Source: Flavobacteriaceae bacterium UBA3478 (GTDB taxonomy: Bacteria > Bacteroidota > Bacteroidia > Flavobacteriales > Flavobacteriaceae). From it: 7,299 nt of DNA. Location: contig DFQX01000074.1 in the NCBI GenBank assembly GCA_002381155.1, positions 16,680 to 23,978 on the forward strand, read 5' to 3'. The position numbers and the translations under genes were made by a program. The notes under the pieces were generated by a model. The model was given only the letters and a program-made list of their open reading frames with translations, was not told where the DNA came from and did no database searches. Shown here in pieces: positions 6,862-7,299 of this stretch (within the stretch, counting starts at the first letter, position 1; each line of letters begins with the position of its first letter).

Positions 6862-7259
6862 GGGGCCGATTTGGATTTGACAGCAAGATCAATCAAATCG
6901 TAAGCATGTCGAGCTATGAAGGTAATGCTCGTAAATCTCTACTTCATCTTTTTTTAAATGGCGAAAATACTTACGCTTTAGCTGCCTAATAATCTGAATT
7001 ACAGTAGGATTTGGCCTAGTCCCGCAAGGCGGGAGAGCTGAATGTCTCTAGAAAGCCCTTGTTGGCGGCGTTCTTTATAGAGGCACCATTAAAGTCAACA
7101 TCGAATAGTTCCTGCTTCGAGAACTATTCCAAATAAAGAAGCTAAGGGAATAATAGGTTGTCGTTGATCAGTTATTCTTCGAAAATCAAACAACGTCTAA
7201 GCATGTAGAAAGCGTTTTCATTGCTTGTTTGGACGAGGGTTCGAGTCCCTCCGGCTCCA
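6862..7259 (+). ncRNA. ssrA: Transfer-messenger RNA (tmRNA, one-piece)
   Basis: The 5' end GGGGCCG (6862-6868) pairs with CGGCTCC (7252-7258) as a seven-base-pair acceptor stem with one G-U pair, followed by discriminator A7259. The T arm is complete: stem GAGGG (7235-7239) / CCCTC (7247-7251) around TTCGAGT. The GATTTGGATTTGAC segment after the 5' end matches the conserved tmRNA D-region. Inside are a tag reading frame and clear structure: a 9-bp hairpin GAATAGTTC/GAACTATTC (7103-7111, 7121-7129) whose loop GCTTC (7114-7118) pairs with GAAGC (7138-7142) as a pseudoknot; a pairing of 7044-7050 with 7078-7084; and a CCCGC/GCGGG hairpin (7021-7033). The TAAGCATGTAGAAAGC block before the T arm is also typical. 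The length of about 398 nt is normal. With SmpB it rescues stalled ribosomes and tags the incomplete protein. CCA is not encoded (ACG follows the stem), so it must be added afterwards. Confidence 0.98.
6960..6992 (+). other. tmRNA proteolysis-tag reading frame (GENTYALAA)
   Basis: Within the tmRNA the codons GGC GAA AAT ACT TAC GCT, then TTA GCT GCC, encode GENTYALAA, followed by two tandem TAA stops (6987-6992). With the alanine carried by the tmRNA itself the added tag is A-GENTYALAA, ending in the ALAA degron recognised by ClpXP-type proteases. The resume codon GGC is preceded by TAAAT, which keeps the A at -4 that helps set the frame in known tmRNAs. Confidence 0.95.
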
Positions 7260-7299
7260 CGATTCTCTCGAGCCGTCGGGGCCAGCACTCCACCTCGCT
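7260..7299. other. Unassigned GC-rich stretch after ssrA
   Basis: The last 40 bases carry no recognisable gene. From about 7270 to the end 22 of 30 bases are G or C, clearly richer than the coding sequence elsewhere in the window. No terminator hairpin with a T run is visible before the edge. It may be flanking chromosome, the start of an element inserted at the tmRNA 3' end, or non-native sequence at a contig end. Confidence 0.5.

Noticed and set aside
7021..7033. CCCGC/GCGGG hairpin as a terminator
   Set aside because: It lies inside the tmRNA, is not followed by a T run, and fits the helices expected after the tag stop codons.
1..7299. A previously undescribed system (defence, mobile, CRISPR, biosynthetic)
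   Set aside because: Every long frame belongs to a recognisable family, mostly housekeeping. I found no repeat array, transposase, integrase, toxin-antitoxin pair or cluster of unknown genes.

Overview
The window looks like chromosomal core sequence of a Bacteroidota bacterium, most likely a flavobacterium. The evidence is: moderate-to-low GC coding sequence; almost no Shine-Dalgarno sequences; several upstream sites fitting the Bacteroidota promoter consensus (TTG, about 16-20 bases, then TAnnTTTG); a Bacteroidota-style KdsA (KANRSR in place of the usual KANRSS); and a tmRNA whose tag reads GENTYALAA. KdsA also implies a Gram-negative envelope with Kdo-containing LPS.

Layout. Positions 1-1373 (minus) hold the N-terminal 457 residues of an exported lipoprotein of the YtcJ-like amidohydrolase family; its C-terminus lies outside the window. 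A 107-bp divergent promoter region separates it from ftsE (1481-2170, plus), an FtsE-type ABC ATPase. Downstream in the same direction is a ROK-family, polyphosphate-glucokinase-like sugar kinase (2208-2939). Its last 8 bases overlap the end of the convergent gene typA/bipA (2932-4731, minus), a ribosome-associated GTPase. A 112-bp divergent region with promoter-like boxes for both directions and a 12-bp palindrome separates typA from kdsA (4844-5665, plus), the Kdo-8-phosphate synthase. Then come a secreted PHP-domain phosphoesterase of the Sb-PDE type (5698-6807, plus) and ssrA, the tmRNA (6862-7259, plus). The last 40 bases are abruptly GC-rich.

How the genes relate. Most are housekeeping functions: cell division (ftsE), glucose phosphorylation (ROK kinase), ribosome assembly and stress translation (typA), LPS inner core (kdsA) and ribosome rescue (ssrA). 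Two exported hydrolases (amidohydrolase and PHP protein) have unknown substrates. I see no mobile element, CRISPR array, defence system or biosynthetic cluster, and no convincing new system. The points most worth checking are the composition break at the tmRNA 3' end, the palindrome in the typA leader, and a Gln replacing the usual ELGH histidine in the sugar kinase.
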